Assembly: GCF_000299035.1 (NCBI RefSeq)
Contig: NZ_AKCS01000019.1
Coordinates: 1 to 59,146 of the forward strand
Source of the DNA: Bacillus bingmayongensis
Lineage (GTDB): Bacteria > Bacillota > Bacilli > Bacillales > Bacillaceae_G
DNA length: 59,146 nt
Reading direction: 5' to 3'
Below the pieces are notes generated by a model. It did no database searches. It was not told the DNA's origin and saw nothing but the letters and a program-made list of their open reading frames with translations. A program made the translations under genes and the position numbers. Within the stretch, counting starts at the first letter, position 1. Every line of letters begins with the position of its first letter. Below, one piece after another: positions 30,381 through 45,336 of this stretch.

Positions 30381-32459
30381 ATGGGAAGAGAGTTCTCTTT
30401 AGAAAACACTCGTAATATTGGTATCATGGCTCACATCGATGCTGGTAAAACAACAGCAACTGAGCGTATCTTGTACTACACAGGACGTATTCATAAAATC
30501 GGTGAAACTCACGAAGGTGCATCTCAGATGGACTGGATGGAGCAAGAGCAAGAGCGTGGTATCACAATTACTTCTGCTGCAACTACAGCTCAATGGAAAG
30601 GTCATCGTGTAAACATCATTGACACTCCAGGACACGTAGACTTCACAGTAGAAGTAGAACGTTCTCTACGCGTACTTGATGGCGCAGTAGCAGTACTTGA
30701 TGCACAATCTGGTGTAGAACCACAAACAGAAACTGTTTGGCGTCAGGCTACTACTTACGGCGTACCTCGTATCGTATTCGTTAACAAAATGGATAAAATC
30801 GGTGCAGACTTCTTATACTCTGTAGGAACAATCCACGATCGTTTACAAGCAAACGCACATCCAATTCAGTTACCAATCGGTGCTGAGGACGAGTTCAATG
30901 GTATCATTGACCTTGTTGAAGAGTGTGCTTACATGTACGGTAACGATTTAGGAACAGATATTCAACGTATCGAAATTCCTGAAGAGCATAAAGAGCTAGC
31001 TGAAGAATACCGTGGAAAACTTATTGAAGCGGTAGCTGAGCTTGATGAAGAAATGATGATGAAGTACCTAGAGGGTGAAGAAATCACTGTAGAAGAGCTT
31101 AAAGCTGGTATCCGTAAGGCTACAACTTCTGTAGAATTCTTCCCAGTAATCTGTGGTTCTGCATTCAAAAATAAAGGTGTTCAAATTCTGTTAGACGCAG
31201 TTATTGACTACTTACCATCTCCATTAGACGTACCTGCTATTAAAGGTATCGTTCCTGATACAGATGAAGAAGTAGAACGTAAGTCTAGCGATGAAGAGCC
31301 ATTCTCAGCTCTAGCATTCAAAATCATGACTGACCCTTATGTTGGTAAATTAACGTTCTTCCGTGTGTACTCTGGTGTGTTAAACTCTGGATCATACGTG
31401 AAAAACTCAACTAAAGGTAAGCGTGAGCGTGTAGGTCGTATCCTACAAATGCACGCTAACAGCCGTGAAGAGATTTCAACAGTTTACGCTGGTGACATCG
31501 CTGCTGCTGTAGGTTTAAAAGATACTACTACTGGTGATACTCTTTGTGACGAGAAGAGCCTTGTTATCCTTGAGTCTATGGAATTCCCAGAGCCAGTTAT
31601 CTCTGTAGCTATCGAACCAAAATCTAAAGCTGACCAAGATAAAATGGGTACAGCATTATCTAAGCTTTCTGAAGAAGATCCAACATTCCGTGCTCACACT
31701 GACCAAGAAACTGGCCAAACAATCATCGCTGGTATGGGTGAACTTCACCTTGACATCATCGTTGACCGTATGCGTCGTGAATTCAAAGTAGAAGCAAATG
31801 TTGGTGCACCTCAGGTAGCATACCGTGAAACTTTCCGCGCTGCTGCGAAAGTTGAAGGTAAGTTCGCACGTCAATCTGGTGGTCGTGGACAATTCGGTCA
31901 CGTTTGGATTGAGTTTGAACCTAACGAAGAAGGTAAAGGATTCGAATTCGAAAACAAGATCGTCGGTGGTGTAGTTCCACGTGAATACATCCCAGCTGTA
32001 GGAGCAGGTCTTGAAGATGCACTTAAAAATGGTGTACTTGCAGGATATCCTGTAGTAGACATTAAAGCTGCATTAGTTGACGGATCTTACCATGATGTTG
32101 ACTCCTCTGAGATGGCGTTCAAAATCGCTGCATCTATGGCACTTAAAGCTGCGGTTTCTAAATGTAACCCAGTAATCCTTGAGCCAATGATGAAAGTTGA
32201 AGTTGTAATTCCTGAAGAGTACATGGGTGACATTATGGGTGACGTAACATCTCGTCGTGGACGTGTAGAAGGTATGGAAGCTCGCGGTAACGCACAAGTT
32301 GTTCGCGCTATGGTTCCACTTTCTGAAATGTTCGGTTATGCAACGTCATTACGTTCTAACACTCAAGGACGTGGAACATTCTCAATGGTATTTGACCATT
32401 ATGAAGAAGTGCCAAAGTCTGTTTCAGAAGAAATTATCAAAAAAAATAAAGGTGAATAA
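30381..32459 (+). CDS. fusA: Elongation factor G
   Basis: GTPase that drives translocation and, with RRF, ribosome recycling. The 692 residues include G1 AHIDAGKTT (about 17-25), G3 DTPGHVDF, G4 NKMDKIGAD, domains II-V and the [11 protein letters not shown] segment of domain IV that reaches the decoding centre. The start at 30381 follows AAGGAGCAAGAC; a weaker in-frame ATG at 30360 is the codon just before that site and is rejected. tuf follows after 117 nt. Confidence 0.97.
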   Translation: MGREFSLENTRNIGIMAHIDAGKTTATERILYYTGRIHKIGETHEGASQMDWMEQEQERGITITSAATTAQWKGHRVNIIDTPGHVDFTVEVERSLRVLDGAVAVLDAQSGVEPQTETVWRQATTYGVPRIVFVNKMDKIGADFLYSVGTIHDRLQANAHPIQLPIGAEDEFNGIIDLVEECAYMYGNDLGTDIQRIEIPEEHKELAEEYRGKLIEAVAELDEEMMMKYLEGEEITVEELKAGIRKATTSVEFFPVICGSAFKNKGVQILLDAVIDYLPSPLDVPAIKGIVPDTDEEVERKSSDEEPFSALAFKIMTDPYVGKLTFFRVYSGVLNSGSYVKNSTKGKRERVGRILQMHANSREEISTVYAGDIAAAVGLKDTTTGDTLCDEKSLVILESMEFPEPVISVAIEPKSKADQDKMGTALSKLSEEDPTFRAHTDQETGQTIIAGMGELHLDIIVDRMRREFKVEANVGAPQVAYRETFRAAAKVEGKFARQSGGRGQFGHVWIEFEPNEEGKGFEFENKIVGGVVPREYIPAVGAGLEDALKNGVLAGYPVVDIKAALVDGSYHDVDSSEMAFKIAASMALKAAVSKCNPVILEPMMKVEVVIPEEYMGDIMGDVTSRRGRVEGMEARGNAQVVRAMVPLSEMFGYATSLRSNTQGRGTFSMVFDHYEEVPKSVSEEIIKKNKGE

Positions 32460-32502
32460 TTGATTTTTATCGATTGTTCAAGTATAACTACTTATGTAAG
32501 CT

Positions 32503-32532
32503 TAGAAAGTGGGACATAAGTTTCACTTTCTA
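32503..32532 (+). promoter_or_regulatory. Hairpin in the fusA-tuf spacer
   Basis: Perfect 9-bp stem TAGAAAGTG (32503-32511) with CACTTTCTA (32524-32532) around 12 nt. No T run follows. It may stabilise or process the tuf mRNA, which must accumulate well above fusA. Confidence 0.5.
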
Positions 32533-32576
32533 GTCTAAATATAAAATAACCTATATAAACTAAGGAGGAATTTAGA

Positions 32577-33764
<1,188 letters not shown>

Positions 33765-33782
33765 TCTTTAAATAGATTTAAA

Positions 33783-33813
33783 AAACTCAAGGGATTTTCC
33801 CTTGGGTTTTTTT
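33783..33813 (+). terminator. tuf terminator
   Basis: AAACTCAAGGG (33783-33793) pairs with CCCTTGGGTTT (33799-33809) with one G-T pair and a 5-nt loop, followed by a T run. Ends the str cluster. Confidence 0.9.
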
Positions 33814-33921
33814 GTTTGTAGGAATGATACTTTATATTTTTAAACGAGTTTCTTCTATAGTATATGATGATGAAAAAAGAAACATCCAGAAACTGTAAAA
33901 ATAATAACGGTAGATGAAAAC

Positions 33922-33950
33922 TTGAAATTCTTTAAAGTGCCATGTATAAT
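33922..33950 (+). promoter_or_regulatory. S10-cluster promoter 1
   Basis: TTGAAA (33922-33927), 17-nt spacer, TATAAT (33945-33950). First of two well-formed promoters in the ~390-nt tuf-rpsJ gap. Confidence 0.7.
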
Positions 33951-33989
33951 AGCAAAAGTAGAGAAAAGCAGATGCAAACAAAAAGATGC

Positions 33990-34018
33990 TTGCATCTAGA
34001 CGAATAACATTGTATAAT
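33990..34018 (+). promoter_or_regulatory. S10-cluster promoter 2
   Basis: TTGCAT (33990-33995), 17-nt spacer, TATAAT (34013-34018). The -10 lies inside an inverted repeat CATTGT/ACAATG (34008-34026). Confidence 0.72.
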
Positions 34019-34024
34019 AGACAA

Positions 34025-34461
<437 letters not shown>

Positions 34462-34495
34462 TTTATATAACTTAAAAATGTAGGAGGTGTAACTC

Positions 34496-35128
34496 ATGAC
34501 CAAAGGAATCTTAGGAAGAAAGATCGGTATGACTCAAGTATTTGCTGAAAACGGTGAGCTAATTCCTGTAACAGTAATCGCAGCGACTCCAAACGTTGTT
34601 CTTCAAAAGAAAACAACTGAAACTGATGGCTACAATGCAATTCAGTTAGGATTCGACGATAAACGTGAAAAATTAGCTAACAAACCTGAACAAGGTCACG
34701 TTGCTAAAGCAACTACTGCTCCTAAGCGCTTCATTCGCGAAATCCGCGATGCAGACGTGGACGGATTAGAGGTTGGTCAAGAGGTAAAAGTTGAAGTTTT
34801 CACTGCAGGTGAAATCGTAGACGTAACAGGAATTTCTAAAGGTAAAGGTTTCCAAGGTGCTATTAAACGCCACGGACAATCTCGCGGACCTATGTCTCAC
34901 GGTTCTCGTTATCACCGTCGTCCTGGTTCAATGGGCCCAGTTGCTCCGAACCGTGTATTCAAAGGCAAAAAACTTGCTGGACGTATGGGTGGAGACCAAG
35001 TTACGGTTCAAAACTTAGAAATCGTTCAAGTTGACACTGAGCGCAACTTATTATTAGTAAAAGGTAACGTTCCAGGTGCTAAGAAATCTCTTGTAGTTGT
35101 TCAAGGCGCTGTGAAGGCTAGCAAATAA
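34496..35128 (+). CDS. rplC: 50S ribosomal protein L3
   Basis: Early 50S assembly protein whose loop reaches the peptidyl-transferase centre. 210 aa; starts [16 protein letters not shown]. The tip region [28 protein letters not shown] (about 122-150) is the tunnel-facing arm, and its sequence is ordinary. ATG follows TAGGAGGTG, 34 nt after rpsJ. Confidence 0.97.
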   Translation: MTKGILGRKIGMTQVFAENGELIPVTVIAATPNVVLQKKTTETDGYNAIQLGFDDKREKLANKPEQGHVAKATTAPKRFIREIRDADVDGLEVGQEVKVEVFTAGEIVDVTGISKGKGFQGAIKRHGQSRGPMSHGSRYHRRPGSMGPVAPNRVFKGKKLAGRMGGDQVTVQNLEIVQVDTERNLLLVKGNVPGAKKSLVVVQGAVKASK

Positions 35129-35153
35129 TTCACAATAGGAAGGAGGAATTCCA

Positions 35154-35777
35154 ATGCCAAAAGTTACTGTATATAACCAAACTGGTTCACAGGTTGGTGA
35201 AATCGAATTAGCTGAAGCTATTTTCGGTATCGAACCAAATGAAGCTGTACTTTTTGAAGCTGTAATGATGCAACGTGCGTCTTTACGTCAAGGTACACAC
35301 AAAGTAAAAAATCGCTCTGAAGTGCGCGGTGGTGGTCGTAAACCATGGCGTCAAAAAGGAACTGGACGTGCTCGTCAAGGTTCTATCCGCTCTCCTCAAT
35401 GGCGTGGTGGTGGTACGGTATTCGGACCTACACCAAGAAGCTATGCTTACAAACTTCCTAAGAAAGTTCGTCGCTTAGCTATTAAATCTGCATTAGCTAC
35501 TAAAGTAGTTGAGAACAACATTGTAGTTCTTGAAGACTTAGTGTTAAATGCACCAAAAACAAAAGACATGGTAGCAGTACTTAAAGGATTAACTGTAGAA
35601 AAGAAAGCTCTTATCGTAACTGCTGATGCAAACGAAACTGTAGAGTTATCTGCTCGCAATATTCCTGGAGTAACAGTAATCACTGCTGATGGCGTAAACG
35701 TTTTAGACGTGCTTCATCATGATAAGCTAATCATGACAAAAGCGGCAGTGGAAAAAGTAGAGGAGGTGCTTGCATAA
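35154..35777 (+). CDS. rplD: 50S ribosomal protein L4
   Basis: Lines the exit-tunnel constriction with its extended basic loop, here about residues 45-95, glycine- and arginine-rich ([20 protein letters not shown]). Macrolide-resistance changes map to this loop; it looks wild type. 207 residues. L4 represses the S10 operon in E. coli, but the Bacillus cluster is not known to use that mechanism. Its TAA stop shares its last base with the rplW ATG. Confidence 0.97.
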   Translation: MPKVTVYNQTGSQVGEIELAEAIFGIEPNEAVLFEAVMMQRASLRQGTHKVKNRSEVRGGGRKPWRQKGTGRARQGSIRSPQWRGGGTVFGPTPRSYAYKLPKKVRRLAIKSALATKVVENNIVVLEDLVLNAPKTKDMVAVLKGLTVEKKALIVTADANETVELSARNIPGVTVITADGVNVLDVLHHDKLIMTKAAVEKVEEVLA

Positions 35778-36067
35778 TGAGAGATCCTCGTGATATCATT
35801 AAGCGCCCAGTTATCACTGAACGTTCTATGGAAATGATGGCTGAAAAAAAATACACGTTCGATGTGGACGTTAAATCTAATAAAACAGAAGTTAAAGATG
35901 CTATAGAAGCGATCTTTGGTGTTAAAGTAGAAAAAGTGAACATCATGAACTACAAGCCGAAAGCAAAACGCGTTGGTCGTCACGCTGGTTTTACTAACCG
36001 TCGTCGTAAAGCAATCGTTAAGCTAACTGCTGACAGCAAAGAAATCGAAATCTTCCAAGGTGTTTAA
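35777..36067 (+). CDS. rplW: 50S ribosomal protein L23
   Basis: Sits at the tunnel exit and is the docking site for trigger factor and SRP. 96 residues, starting [15 protein letters not shown], with the extended loop [20 protein letters not shown]. The start codon overlaps the rplD stop by one base (TAATG); its ribosome-binding site AGAGGAGGTG lies inside the end of rplD, so translation is coupled. Confidence 0.96.
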   Translation: MRDPRDIIKRPVITERSMEMMAEKKYTFDVDVKSNKTEVKDAIEAIFGVKVEKVNIMNYKPKAKRVGRHAGFTNRRRKAIVKLTADSKEIEIFQGV

Positions 36068-36095
36068 TTCTTACTAAAGAAGGAGGGAAATTGAG

Positions 36096-36926
36096 ATGGC
36101 AATTAAAAAGTATAATCCAACTACTAACGGTCGTCGTAACATGACTACGAATGATTTCGCTGAAATTACGACTGACAGACCGGAAAAGTCTTTACTTGCA
36201 CCTTTAAGCAAAAAGGCTGGACGTAATAACCAAGGTAAAATTACTGTACGTCACCAAGGTGGCGGACATAAGCGTCAATACCGTATCATCGACTTTAAAC
36301 GTAACAAAGATGGAATTCCAGGACGCGTTGCTACGATCGAATACGATCCAAACCGCTCTGCGAATATCGCATTAATTAACTACGTTGACGGTGAAAAACG
36401 TTACATTCTTGCTCCTAAAAACTTAGAAGTAGGCATGGAAGTTATGTCTGGCGCTGATGCTGACATTAAAATCGGTAACGCATTACCATTAATCAACATT
36501 CCAGTAGGTACTGTTGTTCATAACATCGAACTTAAACCAGGTCGTGGTGGACAATTAGTTCGTTCTGCTGGTACATCTGCTCAAGTACTTGGTAAAGAAG
36601 GTAAATACGTACTTGTACGTTTAACTTCTGGTGAAGTTCGCTTAGTATTATCTGCTTGCCGTGCAACTGTAGGTCAAGTAGGTAACGAATCACACGAACT
36701 TATCAAAATTGGTAAAGCAGGTCGTTCTCGTTGGTTAGGTAAGCGCCCAACTGTTCGTGGTTCTGTAATGAACCCAGTTGATCACCCACACGGTGGTGGT
36801 GAAGGTCGTTCACCAATCGGACGTAAGTCTCCAATGTCTCCATGGGGTAAACCAACTCTTGGATTCAAGACTCGTAAGAAAAACAAAGCGTCTGATAAAT
36901 TCATCGTTCGTCGTCGTAAAAAATAA
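36096..36926 (+). CDS. rplB: 50S ribosomal protein L2
   Basis: Largest primary 23S binder, important for subunit association and peptidyl transfer. 276 residues; the OB and SH3-like core is followed by a C-terminal extension with [17 protein letters not shown], whose histidine is the one near the catalytic centre. Ends in a basic KFIVRRRKK tail. The following 60-nt spacer holds a perfect hairpin. Confidence 0.97.
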   Translation: MAIKKYNPTTNGRRNMTTNDFAEITTDRPEKSLLAPLSKKAGRNNQGKITVRHQGGGHKRQYRIIDFKRNKDGIPGRVATIEYDPNRSANIALINYVDGEKRYILAPKNLEVGMEVMSGADADIKIGNALPLINIPVGTVVHNIELKPGRGGQLVRSAGTSAQVLGKEGKYVLVRLTSGEVRLVLSACRATVGQVGNESHELIKIGKAGRSRWLGKRPTVRGSVMNPVDHPHGGGEGRSPIGRKSPMSPWGKPTLGFKTRKKNKASDKFIVRRRKK

Positions 36927-36936
36927 TGGGGTTGTA

Positions 36937-36961
36937 GTACGGTTCACTTCTGGAACCGTAC
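36937..36961 (+). promoter_or_regulatory. Hairpin in the rplB-rpsS spacer
   Basis: Perfect 9-bp stem GTACGGTTC (36937-36945) with GAACCGTAC (36953-36961) and a 7-nt loop, no T run. It is the only such structure within the S10 part of the cluster. Confidence 0.6.
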
Positions 36962-36986
36962 GGCAATCACGAAGGGAGGCACCAAA

Positions 36987-37265
36987 ATGGCTCGTAGCTT
37001 AAAAAAAGGACCATTTGTCGATGATCACTTAATGAATAAAGTTGCAAAGTTAAACGAAACTGAGCAAAAACAAGTTGTTAAAACTTGGTCTCGTCGTTCA
37101 ACAATCTTCCCTCAGTTCATTGGTCACACAATTGCTGTATATGACGGTCGTAAACACGTACCTGTATACATCACTGAGGACATGGTTGGCCACAAGTTAG
37201 GTGAATTCGCACCAACTCGTACGTATAAAGGTCATGATGCTGACGATAAGAAAACTAGAAGATAA
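36987..37265 (+). CDS. rpsS: 30S ribosomal protein S19
   Basis: Head protein forming a complex with S13 and contacting the A-site tRNA and the 23S bridge B1a. 92 residues, starting [15 protein letters not shown], with the family signature [33 protein letters not shown] split over about 47-80. ATG follows GAAGGGAGGC. It ends directly before the rplV ribosome-binding site. Confidence 0.97.
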   Translation: MARSLKKGPFVDDHLMNKVAKLNETEQKQVVKTWSRRSTIFPQFIGHTIAVYDGRKHVPVYITEDMVGHKLGEFAPTRTYKGHDADDKKTRR

Positions 37266-37282
37266 TGAGAGGAGGCACTTCA

Positions 37283-37624
37283 ATGCAAGCTAAAGCAGTA
37301 GCGAGAACAGTTCGTATTGCTCCTCGTAAAGTTCGTTTAGTAGTAGACTTAATCCGAGGCAAGCAAGTGGGTGAAGCGATCGCTATCCTTAACCACACAC
37401 CAAAAACTGCTTCTCCAGTTGTAGAGAAAGTTTTAAAATCTGCAATCGCAAACGCAGAGCATAACTACGAAATGGATGTAAACAACTTAGTTGTTGAAAA
37501 AGTTTTCGTTGACGAAGGTCCAACGTTAAAACGTTTCCGTCCACGTGCAATGGGTCGTGCAAGCCAAATTAACAAACGCACAAGCCACATCACAGTTGTG
37601 GTATCAGAAAAGAAGGAGGGATAA
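37283..37624 (+). CDS. rplV: 50S ribosomal protein L22
   Basis: Binds all six 23S domains; its beta-hairpin (about residues 80-100, with [17 protein letters not shown]) lines the exit tunnel opposite L4 and is a site of macrolide resistance, here normal. 113 residues from ATG 37283 after GAGAGGAGGC; an in-frame earlier start at 37265 would include that site. rpsC begins 3 nt after its stop. Confidence 0.95.
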   Translation: MQAKAVARTVRIAPRKVRLVVDLIRGKQVGEAIAILNHTPKTASPVVEKVLKSAIANAEHNYEMDVNNLVVEKVFVDEGPTLKRFRPRAMGRASQINKRTSHITVVVSEKKEG

Positions 37625-37627
37625 TCG

Positions 37628-38913
<1,286 letters not shown>

Positions 38914-38933
38914 ATTGAGGGGAGGTTTGCAAA

Positions 38934-39197
38934 GTGAGCGAACGTAACCAACGCAAAGTTTATACTGGTCGTGTTGTATCTGACAAAATGGACAAAACGA
39001 TTACAGTTTTAGTTGAAACTTACAAAACTCATTCCTTGTACGGAAAGCGCGTTAAATATTCTAAGAAATATAAAGCGCATGATGAGCAAAACCAAGCAAA
39101 AGTTGGCGATATCGTAAAAATCATGGAAACTCGCCCGCTTTCTGCTACTAAGCGTTTCCGTTTAGTTGAAATCGTTGAAGAAGCGGTTATTATCTAA
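38934..39197 (+). CDS. rpsQ: 30S ribosomal protein S17
   Basis: Primary 16S 5'-domain binder with an OB fold. 87 residues, [22 protein letters not shown] start, with the signature [21 protein letters not shown]. Start codon is GTG 38934 behind GGGGAGGTT. Confidence 0.96.
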   Translation: MSERNQRKVYTGRVVSDKMDKTITVLVETYKTHSLYGKRVKYSKKYKAHDEQNQAKVGDIVKIMETRPLSATKRFRLVEIVEEAVII

Positions 39198-39240
39198 ATA
39201 GACGAATCGGAATTTTAAGTCCGAAGGGAGGTTTCATAAC

Positions 39241-39609
39241 ATGATCCAACAAGAATCTCGTTTGAAAGTTGCTGACAACTCTGGTGCACGTGAACTTTTA
39301 ACAATTAAGGTATTAGGCGGCTCTGGTCGTAAATATGCTAACATCGGTGATATTATCGTTGCTACGGTAAAACAAGCAACACCAGGTGGCGTTGTTAAAA
39401 AAGGTGACGTTGTTAAAGCAGTAGTAGTACGTACGAAGAGCGGTGCTCGTCGTCCAGATGGTTCTTACATTCGTTTTGATGAAAACGCAGCGGTTATCAT
39501 TAAAGACGACAAGAGCCCACGCGGTACTCGTATCTTCGGACCAGTAGCTCGTGAACTACGTGATAGCAACTTCATGAAGATCGTTTCTTTAGCTCCAGAA
39601 GTTCTATAA
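39241..39609 (+). CDS. rplN: 50S ribosomal protein L14
   Basis: Subunit-interface protein (bridge B8 with 16S h14) and target of the silencing factor RsfS. 122 residues starting [20 protein letters not shown], the family signature. ATG 39241 follows GAAGGGAGG, 43 nt after rpsQ; this is the usual first gene of the spc portion, but no separate promoter is apparent. Confidence 0.97.
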   Translation: MIQQESRLKVADNSGARELLTIKVLGGSGRKYANIGDIIVATVKQATPGGVVKKGDVVKAVVVRTKSGARRPDGSYIRFDENAAVIIKDDKSPRGTRIFGPVARELRDSNFMKIVSLAPEVL

Positions 39610-39647
39610 TTTAAGGTATTGCCTTGCTAAGGAGGTGCAGAATTAAG

Positions 39648-39959
39648 ATGCATGTAAAAAAAGGTGATAAAGTACAGGTAATCACTGGTAAAGACAAAGG
39701 AAAACAAGGCGTTATCCTTGTGGCTTTCCCAAAGGAAAACCGTGTTATCGTTGAGGGTGTTAACATCGTTAAGAAGCACTCTAAGCCATCTCAATTAAAT
39801 CCACAAGGTGGAATTATCACGAAAGAAGCACCTATCCACGTTTCTAATGTTATGCCATTAGATCCGAAAACTGGTGAACCTACTCGCGTAGGCTTCAAAG
39901 TGGAAGATGGTAAAAAAGTTCGTATTGCAAAAAAATCTGGTGAATTATTAGATAAATAA
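39648..39959 (+). CDS. rplX: 50S ribosomal protein L24
   Basis: Initiator of 50S assembly located at the tunnel exit. 103 residues with a KOW motif at the N-terminus ([18 protein letters not shown]) and the [19 protein letters not shown] segment. Start ATG 39648 follows AAGGAGGTGC; the frame is open from 39624 without support. Confidence 0.96.
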   Translation: MHVKKGDKVQVITGKDKGKQGVILVAFPKENRVIVEGVNIVKKHSKPSQLNPQGGIITKEAPIHVSNVMPLDPKTGEPTRVGFKVEDGKKVRIAKKSGELLDK

Positions 39960-39985
39960 TTTTCTTAAGAAAGGAGGTCACTTCA

Positions 39986-40525
39986 TTGAATCGCCTTAAA
40001 GAGAAGTTCCAAAAGGAAATTACTCCTGCTCTAATGAGCAAGTTTAACTATAAATCTGTAATGCAAGTACCGAAGATCGAAAAGATCGTTATCAACACTG
40101 GTGTTGGTGATGCGGTAGCAAACTCTAAAGCATTAGACAATGCTGTAGAAGAATTAACTCAAATCGCAGGTCAAAAACCTGTTATCACTCGCGCGAAAAA
40201 ATCTATCGCAGGTTTCCGTCTTCGTGAAGGAATGCCTATTGGTGCGAAAGTTACTTTACGCGGCGAGCAAATGTATGAGTTCTTCGACAAATTAGTATCT
40301 GTTTCTTTACCACGTGTACGTGATTTCCGTGGTGTATCTAAGAAATCTTTCGATGGTCGTGGTAACTATACATTAGGTGTTAAAGAGCAACTTATTTTCC
40401 CTGAGATCGATTATGATAAAGTAAGCAAAGTCCGCGGTATGGACATCGTAATCGTTACTACAGCGAACACTGACGAAGAAGCTCGTGAACTTTTAACACA
40501 ATTCGGTATGCCATTCCAAAAATAA
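39986..40525 (+). CDS. rplE: 50S ribosomal protein L5
   Basis: Binds 5S rRNA with L18 and contacts the P-site tRNA and S13. 179 residues, start [17 protein letters not shown] read from TTG 39986 after AAAGGAGGTC. Contains [22 protein letters not shown], the conserved 5S-contact segment. TTG start is shared with several genes in this window. Confidence 0.96.
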   Translation: MNRLKEKFQKEITPALMSKFNYKSVMQVPKIEKIVINTGVGDAVANSKALDNAVEELTQIAGQKPVITRAKKSIAGFRLREGMPIGAKVTLRGEQMYEFFDKLVSVSLPRVRDFRGVSKKSFDGRGNYTLGVKEQLIFPEIDYDKVSKVRGMDIVIVTTANTDEEARELLTQFGMPFQK

Positions 40526-40744
<219 letters not shown>

Positions 40745-40773
40745 AACCCACAAATGGGAAGGAGGTAAAACAC

Positions 40774-41172
40774 ATGGTGATGACAGATCCAATTGCAGAT
40801 ATGCTTACTCGCATCCGTAATGCGAACATGGTACGTCATGAGAAATTAGAGGTTCCTGCTTCTAAAATCAAAAAAGAGATCGCTGAACTTTTAAAACGTG
40901 AAGGTTTCATTCGTGATGTAGAATACATCGAGGATAACAAACAAGGTATCCTTCGTATTTTCCTGAAATATGGTGCAAACAACGAACGTGTAATCACTGG
41001 ATTAAAACGTATCAGTAAACCTGGCTTACGCGTTTACGCTAAAGCTGATGAAGTACCACGCGTACTTAACGGATTAGGTATCGCTCTTGTTTCTACATCT
41101 AAGGGAGTAATGACGGACAAAGACGCTCGTCAATTACAAACTGGTGGAGAAGTAGTAGCATACGTTTGGTAA
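40774..41172 (+). CDS. rpsH: 30S ribosomal protein S8
   Basis: Primary binder of the 16S central domain (helix 21). 132 residues, [24 protein letters not shown] start; C-terminal RNA-binding signature [31 protein letters not shown] 40774 follows GGAAGGAGGT; an in-frame 40738 start lies within rpsZ. In E. coli S8 represses spc by binding mRNA near rplE; no similar site was evident here. Confidence 0.96.
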
Positions 41173-41203
41173 TTAATATTGAAACGAACGGAGGTGTGAC
41201 AAC

Positions 41204-41743
41204 ATGTCTCGTATTGGTAAAAAGATTCTTGAAATCCCTGCAGGTGTTACTATCACAGTAGCAGAAAACAATACTGTAACAGTAAAAGGACCTAAAGGTG
41301 AATTAACTCGTACATTCAATGCTGATATGGCTATCAAAATTGAAGAAAACATCTTAACAGTTGAGCGTCCATCTGAACAGAAGGAACACCGTGCATTACA
41401 CGGTACAACTCGTGCTTTACTAGGAAACATGGTTGAAGGTGTAACTACAGGTTTCGCTCGCGGACTTGAATTAATCGGGGTTGGTTACCGTGCTCAAAAA
41501 CAAGGTAACAAGCTTGTATTAAACGTAGGTTACTCTCACCCAGTTGAAATGACTCCTGAAGCGGGTCTTGAAGTTGAAGTTCCTGCTCCAACTAAGATCG
41601 TGATTAAAGGTATCGACAAACAACGTGTCGGCGAATTCGCTGCTAACGTTCGTGCTGTACGTGCTCCAGAACCTTACAAAGGTAAAGGAATTCGTTACGA
41701 AGGTGAAGTTGTACGTCGTAAAGAAGGTAAAACTGCTAAGTAA
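41204..41743 (+). CDS. rplF: 50S ribosomal protein L6
   Basis: Located by the sarcin-ricin loop and the factor-binding site. 179 residues, two homologous L6 domains; start [16 protein letters not shown]-terminal [16 protein letters not shown] signature. ATG 41204 follows CGGAGGTGTG. Confidence 0.97.
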   Translation: MSRIGKKILEIPAGVTITVAENNTVTVKGPKGELTRTFNADMAIKIEENILTVERPSEQKEHRALHGTTRALLGNMVEGVTTGFARGLELIGVGYRAQKQGNKLVLNVGYSHPVEMTPEAGLEVEVPAPTKIVIKGIDKQRVGEFAANVRAVRAPEPYKGKGIRYEGEVVRRKEGKTAK

Positions 41744-41774
41744 GCCCGTTAGGTGAAAGAAAGGAGTGACAAGA

Positions 41775-42137
41775 ATGATCACTAAAGCTGATAAAAATGC
41801 GACTCGTAAGAAAAGACATGCACGTGTACGTGCTAAACTTACTGGTACTGCAGAGCGTCCACGTTTAAACGTGTTCCGTTCTAATCAACACATTTACGCT
41901 CAAGTTATTGATGATGTGAATGGTGTAACATTAGTAAGTGCATCTACTCTTGATAAAGACCTTGCTCTTAACGGTACAGGCAACACTGAAGCTGCTACGA
42001 AAGTTGGCGAATTAGTTGCTAAGCGTGCTGTAGAGAAGGGTGTTAAAGAAGTAGTATTTGATCGCGGTGGTTACTTATACCATGGCCGTGTTAAAGCTCT
42101 AGCTGAAGCTGCTCGTGAGGCTGGATTACAATTTTAA
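41775..42137 (+). CDS. rplR: 50S ribosomal protein L18
   Basis: Carries 5S rRNA into the central protuberance together with L5. 120 residues, [22 protein letters not shown] start with the basic N-terminal tail that grips 5S rRNA. ATG 41775 follows AAAGGAGTGAC; an in-frame GTG three codons earlier overlaps that site. Confidence 0.95.
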   Translation: MITKADKNATRKKRHARVRAKLTGTAERPRLNVFRSNQHIYAQVIDDVNGVTLVSASTLDKDLALNGTGNTEAATKVGELVAKRAVEKGVKEVVFDRGGYLYHGRVKALAEAAREAGLQF

Positions 42138-42659
<522 letters not shown>

Positions 42660-42675
42660 GAAGGAGGGAAAACAA

Positions 42676-42858
42676 ATGGCGAAAAAGTTAGAAATTACCC
42701 TCACTCGTAGTGTAATTGGTCGTCCACAAGATCAACGTGCGACTGTAGAAGCTTTAGGTCTTAAAAAGTTGAATTCAACTGTAGTTAAGGAAGAAACTCC
42801 TGCTATTCTTGGTATGATCAACAAAGTTTCTCACCTTGTAACTGTAAAAGAAGCTTAA
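42676..42858 (+). CDS. rpmD: 50S ribosomal protein L30
   Basis: Small 60-aa 23S-binding protein, [21 protein letters not shown] start with the family segment [17 protein letters not shown] follows GAAGGAGGG, 16 nt after rpsE. Confidence 0.96.
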
Positions 42859-42891
42859 GGATAACTCATTAATATAAGGAGGTGCCTGGGA

Positions 42892-43332
42892 ATGAAACTT
42901 CATGAATTAAAACCTGCAGAAGGTTCTCGTAAAGTACGTAACCGTGTCGGTCGCGGTATCGGTTCTGGTAACGGTAAAACTGCTGGTAAAGGTCATAAAG
43001 GACAAAACGCTCGTTCTGGCGGTGGTGTTCGTCTTGGCTTCGAAGGTGGTCAAACTCCATTATTCCGTCGTTTACCAAAACGCGGCTTCACAAACATTAA
43101 CCGCAAAGAGTTTGCTATTGTAAACTTAGCGACGTTAAATCGTTTTGAAGATGGTACAGAAGTAACACCTGAATTATTGCTGGAAACTGGCGTTATCAGC
43201 AAGTTAAATGACGGTGTTAAAGTTCTTGCAAGCGGAGCAGTTGAGAAAAAACTAACTGTTAAAGCGCACAAGTTCTCTTCAAGTGCTAAAGAAGCAATTG
43301 AAGCAGCTGGCGGAACAGTTGAGGTGATCTAA
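42892..43332 (+). CDS. rplO: 50S ribosomal protein L15
   Basis: Late-assembly 23S binder. 146 residues: glycine/arginine-rich N-terminal extension ([21 protein letters not shown], split over about 19-40) that threads into rRNA, and a globular C-terminal domain ending [10 protein letters not shown]. Its stop shares bases with the secY start (TAATG), coupling the ribosomal and translocon genes. Confidence 0.96.
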   Translation: MKLHELKPAEGSRKVRNRVGRGIGSGNGKTAGKGHKGQNARSGGGVRLGFEGGQTPLFRRLPKRGFTNINRKEFAIVNLATLNRFEDGTEVTPELLLETGVISKLNDGVKVLASGAVEKKLTVKAHKFSSSAKEAIEAAGGTVEVI

Positions 43333-44633
43333 TGTTTCGTACAATCTCCAACTTTATGCGCGTTGCTGAGATAAGACGTAAAATATTATTCACTTTAGCG
43401 ATGTTAATCGTATTCAGGATTGGCACGTTTATCCCAGTGCCATTTACAAATGGAGACGTACTGAAGGCACAAGATCAGTTAAATGCATTAGGAATCCTAA
43501 ATACATTTGGCGGTGGCGCTTTGAAAAACTTCTCCATCTTTGCGATGGGAATCATGCCGTATATTACAGCATCCATCATCGTGCAATTATTGCAGATGGA
43601 TGTTGTTCCTAAATTTTCGGAATGGTCGAAGCAAGGCGAAATGGGCCGTCGTAAATTAACACAATTCACGCGTTACTTTACGATTGTTCTTGCGTTTATT
43701 CAGGGGTTTGGTATGTCAATCGGTTTTAACGGTATGGTAGGTGGGCAGTTAATTTTGAATCCAGGTTGGAGCACTTATTTATACATTGCTACGGTACTGA
43801 CTGCTGGTACTGCATTTTTAATGTGGTTAGGTGAACAGATTACAGCTAAAGGTGTAGGTAATGGTATTTCCATCCTTATCTTTGGTGGTATTGCCGCGGC
43901 GATCCCAAGTGTAATATCTCAAGTGTATCAACAACAGTTTCAAAATGTCGGAGATCAACTGTTCATGAGTATCGTTAAAGTTGTATTGATTTTACTAGCT
44001 GTGCTAGCAATTGTTGTTGGAGTTATCTTCATTCAACAAGCTGTTAGAAAGATCCCAATTCAATATGCGAAGCGTGTAACAGGAGGAAATGGTAGTTATA
44101 CTGGAGCACAAAACACACATTTACCGCTTAAGGTAAATAGTGCGGGTGTTATTCCAGTAATTTTTGCTGTTTCATTCTTAATTACACCACCAACTATTGC
44201 ACAGTTCTTCCCGAAACACGATGTATCGCAGTGGATCATTGCAAACTTTAACTATTCTCACCCAGTGGGAATGATAATATATGTTGCGCTCATTGTAGCC
44301 TTCACATATTTCTATGCATTTGTTCAGGTTAATCCAGAACAAATGTCAGAGAACTTAAACAAGCAAGGTGGATATGTTCCAGGTATTCGTCCGGGTAAGA
44401 ATACAGAACAATATCTAACAAAAATCTTGTATCGTTTGACCTTTGTAGGATCTATTTTCCTAGCAGCGATTGCTATTCTACCAGTTATATTTACTAAACT
44501 TGGGAACCTTCCTCCATCTGCACAGATTGGTGGAACGAGTATGTTAATTGTTGTCGGCGTTGCTTTAGAAACAATGAAGCAGCTAGAAAGCCAACTGGTA
44601 AAACGCCATTACAAAGGGTTTATCAAGCAGTGA
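43332..44633 (+). CDS. secY: Preprotein translocase channel SecY
   Basis: Pore of the Sec translocon in the cytoplasmic membrane. 433 residues with ten predicted transmembrane helices, the plug region near residues 60-75 (GGALKNFSIFAMGIMPYITASIIVQ segment) and the cytoplasmic loop C5 with NPEQMSENLNKQGGYVPGIRPG. The ATG overlaps the rplO stop; ribosome-binding site GAGGTGA is in rplO. SecE is encoded at 17148. Confidence 0.97.
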   Translation: MFRTISNFMRVAEIRRKILFTLAMLIVFRIGTFIPVPFTNGDVLKAQDQLNALGILNTFGGGALKNFSIFAMGIMPYITASIIVQLLQMDVVPKFSEWSKQGEMGRRKLTQFTRYFTIVLAFIQGFGMSIGFNGMVGGQLILNPGWSTYLYIATVLTAGTAFLMWLGEQITAKGVGNGISILIFGGIAAAIPSVISQVYQQQFQNVGDQLFMSIVKVVLILLAVLAIVVGVIFIQQAVRKIPIQYAKRVTGGNGSYTGAQNTHLPLKVNSAGVIPVIFAVSFLITPPTIAQFFPKHDVSQWIIANFNYSHPVGMIIYVALIVAFTYFYAFVQVNPEQMSENLNKQGGYVPGIRPGKNTEQYLTKILYRLTFVGSIFLAAIAILPVIFTKLGNLPPSAQIGGTSMLIVVGVALETMKQLESQLVKRHYKGFIKQ

Positions 44634-44649
44634 GTAAGTGGGAAGATGA

Positions 44650-45335
<686 letters not shown>

Positions 45336-45336
<1 letters not shown>

